A stretch of 64,000 nucleotides of DNA from Chrysomallon squamiferum (lineage: Eukaryota > Mollusca > Gastropoda > Neomphalida > Peltospiridae): the NCBI GenBank assembly GCA_012295275.1, contig CM022665.1, positions 31,942,022 to 32,006,021 of the forward strand, in the 5' to 3' direction. Positions 28,208-39,963 of the stretch are shown here, piece by piece. Made by a program: the position numbers and the translations under genes. How positions within the stretch are numbered: the first letter of the stretch is position 1; each line of letters starts with the position of its first letter. The notes under the pieces are model-generated. The model saw only the letters and a program-made list of their open reading frames with translations. It was not told the origin of the DNA and searched no databases.

Positions 28208-31200
28208 CTGTAAAAAAAAAAAAAAAAAAATGAATAAAAATAAAAATAATAACAATAATTATTATGAAAATAATATTTAGAATATATATAAAACATCAAT
28301 CATCATACATTTTCTAGACATTAAGGTATATTCTGTTTACTTCCAAAATTTTAACAACATTTATGAATATTAATGAAATGACTCAAAATGGGATAAGATG
28401 TGGATAAAAAACAGCATAAAATTAACAATGCAATCAATCATATGAAAAATAAAACTTTTTTTTGCAATTACATTACAGTATCAAAGTGACTTGTTCAACC
28501 TCAGTGCAAGTTAAAATAAAAGTTTTAAAAAATGAGTTTTTGTGTTTAGATTTCAGTAGGGAACAGTGGTTATCAGTTACAACTGACCATCAGTGACAAA
28601 GACCATCAATCAACTGAGTGACTTTTGACCTTTCCAACAGAACAGTTGACAATTTTATCCAAATCATTTGGGAAGAGATTTTGTTGAAAATGGAAATTAA
28701 GACAATTAATTTTCTCATGATTTATGTGACACTTTATCAATATTTGATGAATAGGCTAAACTTCAAAATGACATAACCAATTGTTTTCTTCTTCCTTTTC
28801 TCTCTTTCTTTTCAATTATTATTAACATGTTATTGCACAGTTTATACTGTCTAGCTGTTTAAAATGTTTATTCCTCTAAAAATAGCTAAAACTAATAAAA
28901 AAAGAATTTAATATAACATTTATATAATTCTATAAAAAAATTAATTCTGTTTATTAATTCCTTTAAATTATTGTTAAAATATACCATAATAAAGGCACAA
29001 GTAATGAGAATCATTTCTGTAAATTATCAAACCAATAGCTTGATCACTTTAATTTCATTTAAAAGATTACATCTCATTATATTTTTTTAAAAGTTTTAAA
29101 ATGCAATTTATGTAATTCTACAATATTGTGTTTTTCATTTTAATTACCATTAAATGTAATAGTACATGTGTTCCATGTGATTTACCTATATGCACTGTCT
29201 TAAGGTTGCACTCCACATCTTATGATCAGTTAAATCTTCTGTGTATGGGTGTGTGTGTGTGTATATTATTTTTTCTTCATATATTTTAATTTGATTACAC
29301 TTAAATGCCATAATACATACAATGAAAGTTATCTCTGTACATTATTACATCAGTATCTTTACCACTTCTTGTTACTTAAAAGATTTACATTTTTCACAGG
29401 ATATTTTAAACTTATAAACAGGATTTTATCAAAGTGAATGTAATTGTAATCTGCTGTGAAGCACTGAAAACATATCAGTAAGCATGAAAAATAATTTCCA
29501 AGCAGAGCTTCACAGAACTATAGGATTCCAGAAATCTTCTTCAGAAGTTCCAAAAAAAATGTATACAACCAAAGATTTTTAGTATATTAAAACATATGTT
29601 TATCTGTTTATCCTCAACAATTCTAATATATCTTTTTACAAAAACTATCAATGCACAAATTCATTGTCTTAAAATAAAAATGTCAAAAATAAAATAAATA
29701 ATAAGAAGAAAAACTATATTCATAAATGGTATCTTCAAATAAAAGTAATTGCTAATAACTTTTTGCTTAACATTATAGTTAAAACAGAATTAAAATAAAC
29801 TGCCAGAGAATGTTTTTTAAACAACAAGAAATTATTGCTTATGATAAAGGCTCCATTTAAAATATAACACTTGACATAAAATACATTTTATGATATTATC
29901 AAAGAAATGACATCTTGAGTTTATAATAGAGAGAAATTATAGGTTTTTTTATGTTCTTTTAACTATATATATTAAATTAAATGAGTCCTAAAAATTTATT
30001 TTTAAATATTTAAATAAATTTTATTAAAATAGATAATAACATAAATAATATTAATTTATATTGGTTGGATACATATACATATAACAATATGAGCTTCCCT
30101 ACATCCACAAATACAGAAAGTTTAACAATATAAATATTATTTATTCTGTTTGAAACTTGTATCACGAAAATTCTATAAAACCAATTACTTTAGCAATAAC
30201 AGTAATAACCCATCAAATGAATGGTTAGCCTATTCCAAACTAACACTAACAAAATCTATGTTAACAGAAAACAATATCAGTTGATAAAACCAGCAAAACA
30301 AGATATTCCCAAGCTAAAAGGTTGCAAGTAGGATTTTACTGAACTCTTTGAGAAAGAGGAGCAGCTAAAAGGGTTGACAGACAAAATAAAAACTTCTTGT
30401 TTCATTTCCTTGAAGCTCTTTCATAATCAATATGATTAAGAGAAGATTTGCTAGACAATTGCCTTTGGTCTGATTTGCCAGACTTATCACAGCAATGTGG
30501 TCTGCTGAACAAATATTAAATGATACCAGAATTAATTGGAAAAGCAACAGATAGACATCATAACAGAACTTAAAGGTTTTCAGACTAAGTGTGATAATCT
30601 TCATTTATTGACCTCTTTATTTTCTATCAGTTTTCTTTGGCTGCATGAAAAATATTATTACTTTCTTATTCAGTTGTTTCAGGTAACTTTAAACAGTCAT
30701 CAGCTGTTCACTTAGTGAGAGATATATTCATAAATGCTATGTTAAAATTAGGGTAAACTTTTCAACTGAAAATATGAAAGGAGACTATATAACTAATTAA
30801 TCCTTGAACAGAAATCTTTAATTACTGATGAAGAAGAAAAACATTCAGTAAAAATAAGAAACTTGAAACCTGTTGAAATTTCAACTGAAATTAATTTTGA
30901 ACAGATTCTTAAAGCATACCAGAGGCAGATATTTGTCAGTCTCTAAAGATTATCTGATTTCTAAATATTTATTTTTTTAAGTATTTTTTTCCTTTCAAAT
31001 TGAAATTTCTACATGGAACTGACAGTTGTCTTTGTTATTAAAAACTGAAATCTTAATTTATCTGAAAAAACTCCTGGTGATATTTTAAACTGTCAATCAA
31101 AACGTTAGTGGACCTTTGCAGATATAGCAGATGCTCTGTCATGCAAAAATAACCTACATTTTTTTTTTTTTTTAATTTCAAATGTACATATTAGAAATTT

Positions 31201-31454
31201 GCAGTTCATTTTTTCAATGTATCTTGTTTTGTTTTTTTTGGTCTTCCTGGTTCACTTTATATATCATTATTATAAAGGCTTCAACAATATTTCTCAATGC
31301 ATCACTCAGATGATGGGTTCAATCCTCTTCAGTGGCTTGTTATTTGCCACTGTATACTTTCAGTATGATTTTAATTATTTCCATGACTCAAGCTTGCTGG
31401 GTTTCAAGATCAGTCCTTCATACTGTGCCTTTTATCTAATATCTCATTTAAGCA

Positions 31455-31590
31455 AATATATCATGAATGATGTAGAAAAAAGCTGTGGTATGTTCAATCC
31501 TGTCTGTGGAAAGATATATAAAAGAATTTCTTGCTGATAACAAGTAAGAATAGTTTATAGAATGTTGCATCAGATTTCCTCTCTTATTGG
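31455..31590 (+). mobile_element. MD-type SINE central domain
   Basis: The segment contains GCTGTGGTATGTTCAATCCT, GTCTGTGGAAAG, ATATAAAAGAATTTCTTGCT, a diverged GAATAGTTTATAGAATG block and TTTCCTCTCTTA. These follow the remembered core (GCCGTGGTATGTGCTATCCT, GTCTGTGGGATG, ATATAAAAGATCCCTTGCT, GAGTAGCCCATGAAGTG, TTTCCTCTCTCA) in order and spacing. It accounts for part of a 112-codon open frame here that is therefore not a gene. Confidence 0.75.
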
Positions 31591-32849
31591 TTCATTAGTT
31601 TACCTGATAAATATTTTTTATATATATATTATATTAATTAATTTATAGTATAATATTTTTATATTAAAAACATCAACAATATATGCCACTGTACACTTTC
31701 AGTATGATTAACTGTAATTACAAATTTGTGTTTGCTGGTTGGTTTCTTTCTTTATTTTGTTTGGATTTCATTCTTTTTTGGACTGGTGTATTTTGGACTC
31801 AATTTTCTTGCAACACAAACTAAAGCCCATCCTTCAAACAAAATTTCTATTGATGGAACTAGTGGAAAAAATTCCAAAATTAACTTGTTCCTTATTTATA
31901 CAATTTCCTTTTCCTTTCCCTGTACAATGTAAACCAATGTTGACCAAGTTTCCTCATATAACCTATTTGTTAATTGTACTGCCCCACTTTCTTAATCTGA
32001 TTGGTCCATATCGATGGCTCTTTAGAAAAAAAGTCAGATTTGTCCCTATCAGTGACTCTGTTAGAAATAAGTTAGATAAAACCATATGGTTCACTGAATA
32101 TAACTGAAGCACTAATGGCTACAAAGGGAGTAGTGAATGTTTCACTGGACTTCAAATGAACACTACTAATGTTATAGCTTCCTTTGGTCTAAGACAGATT
32201 AGCACTTTCCTAACAGATAAAATAGGTTGATGAAGTAAATGACATTTACATTTTTGACACAGTGAATAAGGCATCACTAAAAAGAGAAATGTGCTTTGCT
32301 TTGAAGAAGAAAAAGAAGAAGGTGGTGTATATATGTAACATAAAACAGGAATATATCTTTATAGCATGTCATTTTGTAAAAAAAAAAAAAAAAAAAAAGT
32401 GTTTTTTGATTTTCAGAGTATCTGCATTAAAAATAATAATAATAATTTTTTGTGTAGACAAAGAAATACATTTTTACAAATAAATGTAAGTTGTGAATAA
32501 AATTATGTGTAATAACATCTCAAGATTTTTTCTTATTAATGGTTACTAAGAGTCAGTCTTACACCTTTTGTATAATAATAATGATAATAATATGAAACAA
32601 GAAACCATCTCCCACATTTTATGTTTTGCTGTTGTCAGTTAGCTAGACATATCTTTAAATGCACCTTTCCAGAGACAGTAAAGTAGAAACCATGGACTTG
32701 ATCGGTTATAACAAGTATTTATGCAAATATTAGTAGATTCAAGATCCAAGATACCAGCTGGTCACTGACAAACTATTAACAATATAACACAGCTGTAGTT
32801 ATTCCTAAAGCTGGATCTATCAGTTAAATATCATCATGAACTTTTCCCT

Positions 32850-32970
32850 TTGTTTTTGATGTAGCACTCAAAGTGCATAGAAGAGAAAATCAAACAGCCC
32901 ATAGACACATTTGATCCTGTGACCCATCAAGCCTGAAGCAAGTGTTTCTCCACCAAACTACAACCTACTC
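32850..32970 (-). mobile_element. tRNA-headed SINE fragment
   Basis: The minus strand reads TAGTTTGGTGGAGAAACACT, then TGCTTCAGGCTTGATGGGTC and ACAGGATCAAATG. This resembles a decayed tRNA 5' half (box A-like TAGTTTGGTGGAGA) and T-arm (box B-like GGATCAAAT). It runs into ATGGGCTGTTTGATTTTCTC, which resembles the start of the molluscan MD central domain. The fragment appears to stop within that domain. It is not a functional tRNA: the stems do not pair and box B is broken. Confidence 0.6.
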
Positions 32971-33488
32971 CTTGGTGAAGTGTAAAACAGTGTTTTGTTA
33001 ATGTTAACATGTCACTTTCTGCAGTTTTCTAAGCTTTTAACAATTTCTAAGAAATAAATCAATTTCTTTTTACCCTGGGGATCCAAAATGACAATGAAAT
33101 GAACCCTGAATCAAACTGATTAGCTTTTTCTGAGAGTGTTAAGTGCTGTTTTTAATCATTTTTACAAGTCCCTGCTGGGCACATTCCCATATAGTTCATC
33201 AAACATTTATATTTTTAATTTAAACATTAATACAAAAGTGTGCATACATTTGTGATTAAAAAAAAATATTCCTATGAAAAAAAATTGGTTTAAAGTTAAG
33301 AATTTCTTCTTCTTTTTTCTCTTTTTTTTTTTTTTTTTTTACAGAAATAGGAACTATTTTGAAAGTTCAGGAAATAATTAACAGTTTAATTAACAGTGAA
33401 GACACTTTTATAAGTTATTAAAAGTTTATTAAGTGTCTAGATTGTTGTTTTGTTTATTTTTTCCAGGGTTTCTTGTTGTTTTTTTTAT

Positions 33489-33490
<2 letters not shown>

Positions 33491-33526
<36 letters not shown>
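33491..33526. repeat. (CA)18 microsatellite
   Basis: A pure CA dinucleotide run. Confidence 0.95.
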
Positions 33527-33531
<5 letters not shown>

Positions 33532-33774
33532 GAAGAAATATATTGTTGTCATTTCATGGACAACTTTTATCCATTATCAGTTACAAAGAACCTTTCCTAG
33601 AAAACATATCATTGATAGGAAAGCATATACAGTAACATATCTGTTACAGGATACTGGGCTTGATTGGGAAAAAATCTAAAGTATAAACTATTACTAGTCA
33701 GATAAGTTTTCTATTCCTAAATTATATTCTGCTTGCATGCAAACAAATAATAAATAACACTTCAAGAAAAAAGT

Positions 33775-34065
33775 ATAAAATATCACTTGATATATAAGTA
33801 CCACTGATTTACAGCTTATTCCTACAGAAAACAAATATGTAATACCCCCCCAAAAAGTATACACCAACTATATACATACTCAACCAGTGTCATAGAGCCC
33901 ATTCCCACAGAATAGTAGGTATACACTGTTGCTAACTATATAGTACTCTACCAGTGACTTATAGCCTACTCCTACAGAAAAAAGATATATACTACCCAAG
34001 AGAAGGTGTACACTATCACTAACTATACAAGTACTCCACTGACACATTACAGCCTACTCCTACCA
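33775..34065. repeat. Minisatellite, units about 68-85 bp, possibly SINE-derived
   Basis: About four units share a core like CTTATAGCCTACTCCTACAG, at about 33817, 33896, 33960 and 34048, each alternating with a GGTATACACTATCACTAACT-like block. The core resembles that of the array at 62.8 kb and the complement of the MD-SINE tail. Confidence 0.7.
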
Positions 34066-35020
34066 TGGAGAGACCTTAAATTGATAGACTAAGCTGTAGA
34101 ACTACAATAAATCCTCTTAACTGTTTACAGATAGCTTATTTTCTAATTCCCAAATCAAGAAATTCTGACAAGAAGAGTAACTGGTTATGTCAGACTTAAC
34201 ACAGGATGGATATGCCTGAACCATTAACAATATTGGTACATACATTATATTAGTTAATATTTGTGTCAGTGTCAGTGGCAGTGACCAAGACCACTGAGTG
34301 ATAATTAAGAAGATTATGTCTTATGGTGAGAACTAAGCCTGGAGTTATATGAGGAGGTATAATATAAACTCTGTTATTCATTTATAGTAAAATTGTGCTA
34401 ACTCTGTTAATGTTATAGTTAGCTAAAGACAGATAAGAAATATGAATAAGATCTTTTGAAATATACTGAACTGTGTGATTTATTTTTAATCACTTAGCTA
34501 TGTAATAAATGTTTATGTTACAGAAGTATTAATAATTTACTTTTTATCTAAGTATGTAGGCCTATATCTTTTACTTTTATATTTTCCATTTATTATAATT
34601 GTTCCATATAAATATTACTGGTACTTTCAGATATTATGTCCAGGTTAATTAATTAACAAGGTCTTTAAGCTAAAACTACTTTATAGCATGCTTTAATAAT
34701 AAATTCCTTATTTTATTCATGGCCATTTTCTGCTTTTATATTTCCTGTAACTGTTGTACTTGAACATGAAATTTAGGAATGCTGTTGTTTAATTTATTAT
34801 GCCCAGTTTACTATAAATTGTTCTCAATTAAAAATCATTTCTTATAATTTACAAATGAATACAAATATATACATATCATTGTTCTAGCAAATTACAGACA
34901 TCCATATGGACATTAGAAAAGCTACAATTTAATTAGTATGCTGAGTTTAAATAAAATTTTATTTATTTAAGTAAAAACTATTTCTTACAGCAGAATAAGA
35001 CAAATGCATGTGGATACATA

Positions 35021-35835
35021 CCGTATATACTTGTGTACAAGGCGACCTTATGTATAAGTCGATGTGTATTTTAAGACCAAAAATTGCGTCATTTTAGGTA
35101 TTACTTGTGTATAAGTCGACTGTAGATTCCAGGCACAGTCACTATTTTTAGACCAGTGTGACAGTGCCATGAAGGCCTATATTGTACGCCTACTGTAACA
35201 TAACTTGCACAAGCTGTAACTTGCACGAACATACCATAATAACGTAAATGCATGTATTACACGAGCTATAGCCTAAATGTATCATAAATAGTATCTCTTT
35301 AATGTAATAGGTCTAACATGGAGACCTAACTTACCGTTATATTTAGCCGTTCTATGATTTACTAAATTTTATGGCCATAGCCCTAAAATATTGTATATGA
35401 TGCTATATTATTTCACCAAATTCTTTACAATTACACAAGTGAGTTTTGTTTATGAAATTAGGACCGATATTTAGTGCAATTTGGCAGAGAAGTCTGCATT
35501 CCTAGATCACTGCAAGACGCCGTAAGGCATAACGCCGTACTGACGGTTTTCTCGCTTTAAAATGTATTTTTATGTCATTAAACGGAAGAATATCATGTTT
35601 TACATTCATATTTGGTTTTGTTATTTAATTTTTCAAAATGTTTTATATGATAAAATTATATTTTTGAAAAGCTGAAAGACCGCGATTATTTTAGATGCAT
35701 CCCGTAGCAAAAAATAGTCAAAATGGCGACTCTTCAGCAACAGCTACAAAAGCATTACCTATGTATAAGTCGACCCCCAAAATATTACCTTAATATAGTC
35801 TCCCAAAAATTCGACTTATACACAAGTATATACGG
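35021..35835. mobile_element. Non-autonomous DNA transposon (815 bp) with TA target duplication
   Basis: Perfect 17-bp terminal inverted repeats, CCGTATATACTTGTGTA and its complement (35021-35037 and 35819-35835), are flanked by TA on both sides (35019-35020 and 35836-35837). The similarity extends imperfectly to about 25 bp. The 12-mer TGTATAAGTCGA occurs as direct copies at 35051, 35108 and 35762, and most of it recurs inverted at 35811. The interior is richer in GC and CpG than the intron. No transposase was recognised. A TA duplication suggests the Tc1/mariner/pogo group; the exact family is not certain. Confidence 0.88.
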
Positions 35836-35981
35836 TAATTTTTTTTATCAAACACAACCTACATCTTCTTTTCTTAAAACAAGAACAGGTGTCAGTTAAT
35901 GGCTGCAGACACTTTCAACCACACACATTTATCATTCTTTTACTTGACAAATTTACTGTAAAAATGTCAAAAATGTGTATT

Positions 35982-36209
35982 TTATGAAGGAGGACAAAAT
36001 AAACAGCCACCCAACACTTGTTTTGCTTCCCTCCTGTGTTCAGAACCCTTGTTGAAGAAGTGACAAATTACCACAGGTCTGTCTGTCAAATAGTCCTCTG
36101 AGAACCTTTCAGTGTTGAACTTTTTAAACATTTTTTCCACTGCGGTTATCTCATTGCAATCTCTTGGGAACAATTTTTTTTCCACATCAAGTAACCATTT
36201 GTCAATTCT
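35982..36209 (-). pseudogene. Open segment with weak spectrin-repeat-like pattern
   Basis: A 75-codon stop-to-stop frame has no ATG near its start. It begins IDKWLLDVEKKLFPRDC, continues with VEKMFKKFN and FSEDYLTDRPVV, and ends CLFCPPS before TAA. The W-LLDVEKKL helix with a later D-RP-V segment is reminiscent of spectrin repeats of the spectraplakin, dystrophin or nesprin type, which are about 106 residues; this would be a partial repeat. A possible but poor acceptor (ATGAAG) lies just upstream. It could be a captured or decayed exon, a mobile-element protein fragment, or chance. The evidence is pattern only. Confidence 0.2.
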
Positions 36210-36478
36210 TCATGACCAAAAAGTTGATGAGAAGTTAAGATATGTTTTGAAAAAGATTTCACAAATGTGAACATTTTCATATATGCTGGCAATTATAAGA
36301 AAATTTACTGCATGGAGGAGATAAGAAAGCAATGAAAAAGAATATTAAAAAGGTTTGCAAAGAGGAAGGAAAAAATTAATCTTAATATAAAGTCTTGAAA
36401 AGGACACAGGGGATATCAGAATAATAAAATTATCTCTAGTTATGATAAATCAGTATATATACATGTATTTACATATTT

Positions 36479-36560
36479 GTGTTTATGTGTGTATGTGTGT
36501 ATGTGTGTGTGTATGTGTGTATGTGTGTGTGTTCATGTATGTGCACATATTTGGTATGTG
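36479..36560. repeat. GTGTATGTGT simple-repeat tract
   Basis: Interspersed GTGTAT and GTGTGT units yield a spurious Cys/Val-rich open frame. Confidence 0.9.
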
Positions 36561-36942
36561 TGTATGTACATTTGTACATCTGTATTGATAGCTTGTATTT
36601 TTGTCTTAATAATATGATTCTGTTATTAAGTGAATGTGATCAAAACAGAATACAAATTTATCATCACAGTTTTAATATTTATACAGCAGACTCATTTATC
36701 TATTTTATCTCAGACAACAAACTGTTACAGTCTTTTCAAATATTACCCTTTTACTTATTACTTAGCAGAAATGGTGTCTAGATTTTTATTAACTCAGACA
36801 TACAAACATAACAAAGATGCCACATGTATGCAGACTAAACCTGTCTAGATATCACAACATAAATCTGAACTGAGACAGAAAAAAAAAAAAAAGCAACAAA
36901 TGTTTAGTATCAGCTCCTGGGGTCTCTTTCCTCACACTTGTT

Positions 36943-37107
36943 TCAATGTCTCGCTCCCTGACAGATAAAGTACAGATATCTCCCTGGGCTGCTATGGTTG
37001 AACACATAATCTCCACCATCATACAAAAGATCCTTCATCTGGTCTGCTTCAGTGACAAGCATTTTACTGGAATCCTCTGTATCAAATATATGACCATCTG
37101 GCCTGAC
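36943..37107 (-). pseudogene. Open segment resembling half of a cupredoxin (blue copper) domain
   Basis: A 54-codon stop-to-stop frame reads VRPDGHIFDTEDSSKM, then VTEADQMKD, GGDYVFNHSSPGRYLYFIC and QGARH before TGA. The order V-x-EAD, then G-DYVF, then PG-Y-YFIC, then H is the C-terminal half of a phytocyanin or plastocyanin-like domain, including candidate copper ligands Cys and His. The family usually has HC where this reads H-stop. The N-terminal half was not found upstream. It is best read as a broken fragment of a cupredoxin-domain gene or as chance; the flanking region to the right also has faint SINE-like similarity. Confidence 0.25.
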
Positions 37108-39339
37108 TTATGACCAAGTGATTCAAAGAGCAGGCTTTGATATGCTTGGTGAAGCAGTGATAAAGTCTGCTCTGATTTCTAATGACAGAAGTTATGAGTT
37201 TTCAGATATTGAAAAGTGTGAAGGGTAGGTTTGAAGGCATCACGTTTTCTTTTTTTTAATGTTAAAAAGATTCTTCTTGAACTGAAGCATTTTGCTTCTC
37301 AGTTATGATTGAGTGACACAGAGACCATGTTTGATGAACTTTTGTGATTATTCGTCTGTAAACAGTGTTCAGCTTAATTTAGTCTAGATCAAATTAGTTC
37401 AGTTTATTCAGTGCAGCTTAATTTATTTTAACAACTTATCATTCACACCCATAAGAAATCTGCACACACTCAAAAAGAATCTTACACATACTCCTACAGA
37501 ATACTTCAATATTCAAACAGTATCTTGCATATATCAATAAAGTATTCATCATAGAAAATCCAAAAAACAAACATAGAATCCTACTTAGAGTCTTGCCATA
37601 ACAGATGTTCAGTAAACAAGAGTTCTTGATAATAATGCCTGATGTTAAATCTTGCACAAATTAGAATTATTATTATTATTTTTTTTTTAAATCTTTAATT
37701 AGAATGATGACTGTAAGAAGGTTTTAATCTTAAGCCACTTAATAACACAACATTCATCACATAAATTAACTCTCACCATTAAAATTAGTGTATTAACATT
37801 TTAATGAGACTATCACATGACTATGTTTTTATCTGTTACTGTACAGAAGGATATTTCTGTGCCAGACACTTTGTAGCAACTGATTTTGTCTTAATATAAG
37901 TTTCAGTTAAAGAAATAAACTACATCCATATCACTCTCTTGTTAAATAAAAATGTTAATTGTTAGGTTAAAAAAATATATATATATAATTCTAAGACAGA
38001 AAACTTTAGAATCTGTCTTTAAAATCTGGCCAAGTTGTCAGTTGATTTAAAAATCTAGAAAACTTGTACTAGTTCAAGTAAATCAATAATGTCATCTTTC
38101 TAGCTGTTTTTTGGTGGTTTTGTTTTCTTTGTGTGCTATAAAGATATTCTTCTTATTCATTTTAATATTAATTTTATTGATTGATTGATTGATTGATTTA
38201 CTAGATACTGTACATATGAAATAATTTCATCATCATCACTAATATCATTATCAGTAAAAACATACCTTCTATAAGATTTTTTTTTTTTTTAATTATTATT
38301 ATTATTAATATTATTATGCCCAAAGCATCCATAAAATATATCTTTGCATAAAACATTTTAAAAAAAAAGTCCAAAATTAGAAAAATCTTATGTTGAACTC
38401 TTTATCCTTGGTTAATCTAATCTGTTGTTGAAAGATCCTGTTCTTTCATTTATAACACAATAAACAAAACATCTCCACTCAAATAATCTTTGACTGTCTG
38501 GTTATAAAATACACCTTATCTTGTTTTGTTTATAACTTGTGTACTGATAACTGGCATTAATTTGTGACCCTTTAAACTGAAAAAAAGAACACTAATTTCA
38601 TTGTCATATTTGGTAAAGTGCAAGAAATATCTTTGCTTCATATAATTTTGCAAAGAAAATAACACAATAATATATATATATATATTTCTCTAAGTTTGTG
38701 CCTTATATAATACTATAGTAACACTGGTGAAAATATATCTCATCCTGAGATTAACCATGTTTTATTTTATGTAACAGAAATAATGAAAAAGAGATAGTTG
38801 GAAAAATAAGGGAGACAACTCTCTACACCTTATATTTGATTTAATTGACTTGCTTCACAGAAATCTGCTTATGAAAAATAGCACAATAATTTGTTTTTAT
38901 TTTTAAAATGATAATAGGATTTGAGCATATGTAAGTATATAAAATTAAAGACTGTTTATAAATGTAATTTTAAAAGTATATAAAAAATAATCTATATTTC
39001 AGGGTCAATATTATTATTTCTCTAGTTATTATGGCACCGGAAAAAATGGATCTGAAAAACAAAATGTTGTTGGGGGGGGGGGAAATGGCACTTGGAAAAA
39101 ATGGCACCTGGAAGAAATGGCACTGTGCTGATTTGGAAAAAATGGCATCTTATTTATTTTTTCTGTATAGTTGCTTTAAAAAACTTTTTAAATACAGTTT
39201 ATTCGTGTAATATTGTTACATACATGTATATTTATATATAGCATCACTCAGCCACTTGGTTTTGCTTAACAAAATACAGAATTATATCAAGAGTTTCATA
39301 TTACACATACACACACACATACATACATACATCTATATA

Positions 39340-39371
39340 TATATATACACACACACACACAAACACATGTA

Positions 39372-39422
<51 letters not shown>

Positions 39423-39515
39423 AGGTATGTATGTGTGTGTATATATACACACACACACACACACAAACACACATATATATATATGTATGTGTGTGTGTGT
39501 GTGTGTGTGTGTCCT
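39340..39515. repeat. Alternating CA, GT and GTAT microsatellites forming an inverted tract
   Basis: A CA run (39348-39365), GT run (39376-39405), GTAT units, a second CA run (39449-39473) and a second GT run (39488-39512) can pair with one another. The GT run ends immediately at the left arm of a perfect hairpin. Confidence 0.9.
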
Positions 39516-39581
39516 CCAGAATATCATTCAGTCAGTTCAAACTTATATATGTACCCAATCACTGAATGATATTCTGGAGGA
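39512..39581. repeat. Perfect 21-bp inverted repeat (hairpin)
   Basis: The left arm at 39512-39532 (starts TCCTCCAGAATATCATTC) is exactly complementary to the right arm at 39561-39581, with a 28-nt loop. It lies inside the palindromic repeat complex. Confidence 0.9.
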
Positions 39582-39932
39582 TATTTTAACTGTATGAATG
39601 TACTAGTGCATCTATATACGCATGTAAGTAGACATATATGTATGTATGTATATGTATGAATATGTGTATCTATAGATGTGTGTGTTTGTATATACTTACA
39701 GTCATCATACACACACATCATATACACATATATATATATGATACATACACACACACACACATATATATATTTCTTATGCTATGTTTGAACTGACAGAATA
39801 ATATCATTCTGGATGATATTTTAACTATGGTATGCATATTTACATTAGGTACATCTGTATGAATGTGTCTGTATGTATGAACATATTCGTTCATCTATGT
39901 ACATGAGAAAGCATACATGTGTGTGTGTGTGC

Positions 39933-39963
<31 letters not shown>

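Noticed and set aside
31199-31537. 112-codon plus-strand frame with a hydrophobic start
   Set aside because: Its second half is a decayed SINE central domain, and the hydrophobic start follows a poly-T run.
39256-39597. Long Thr/His- or Cys/Val-rich open frames on both strands
   Set aside because: They are produced entirely by CA/GT and GTAT microsatellites, which lack stops in several frames.
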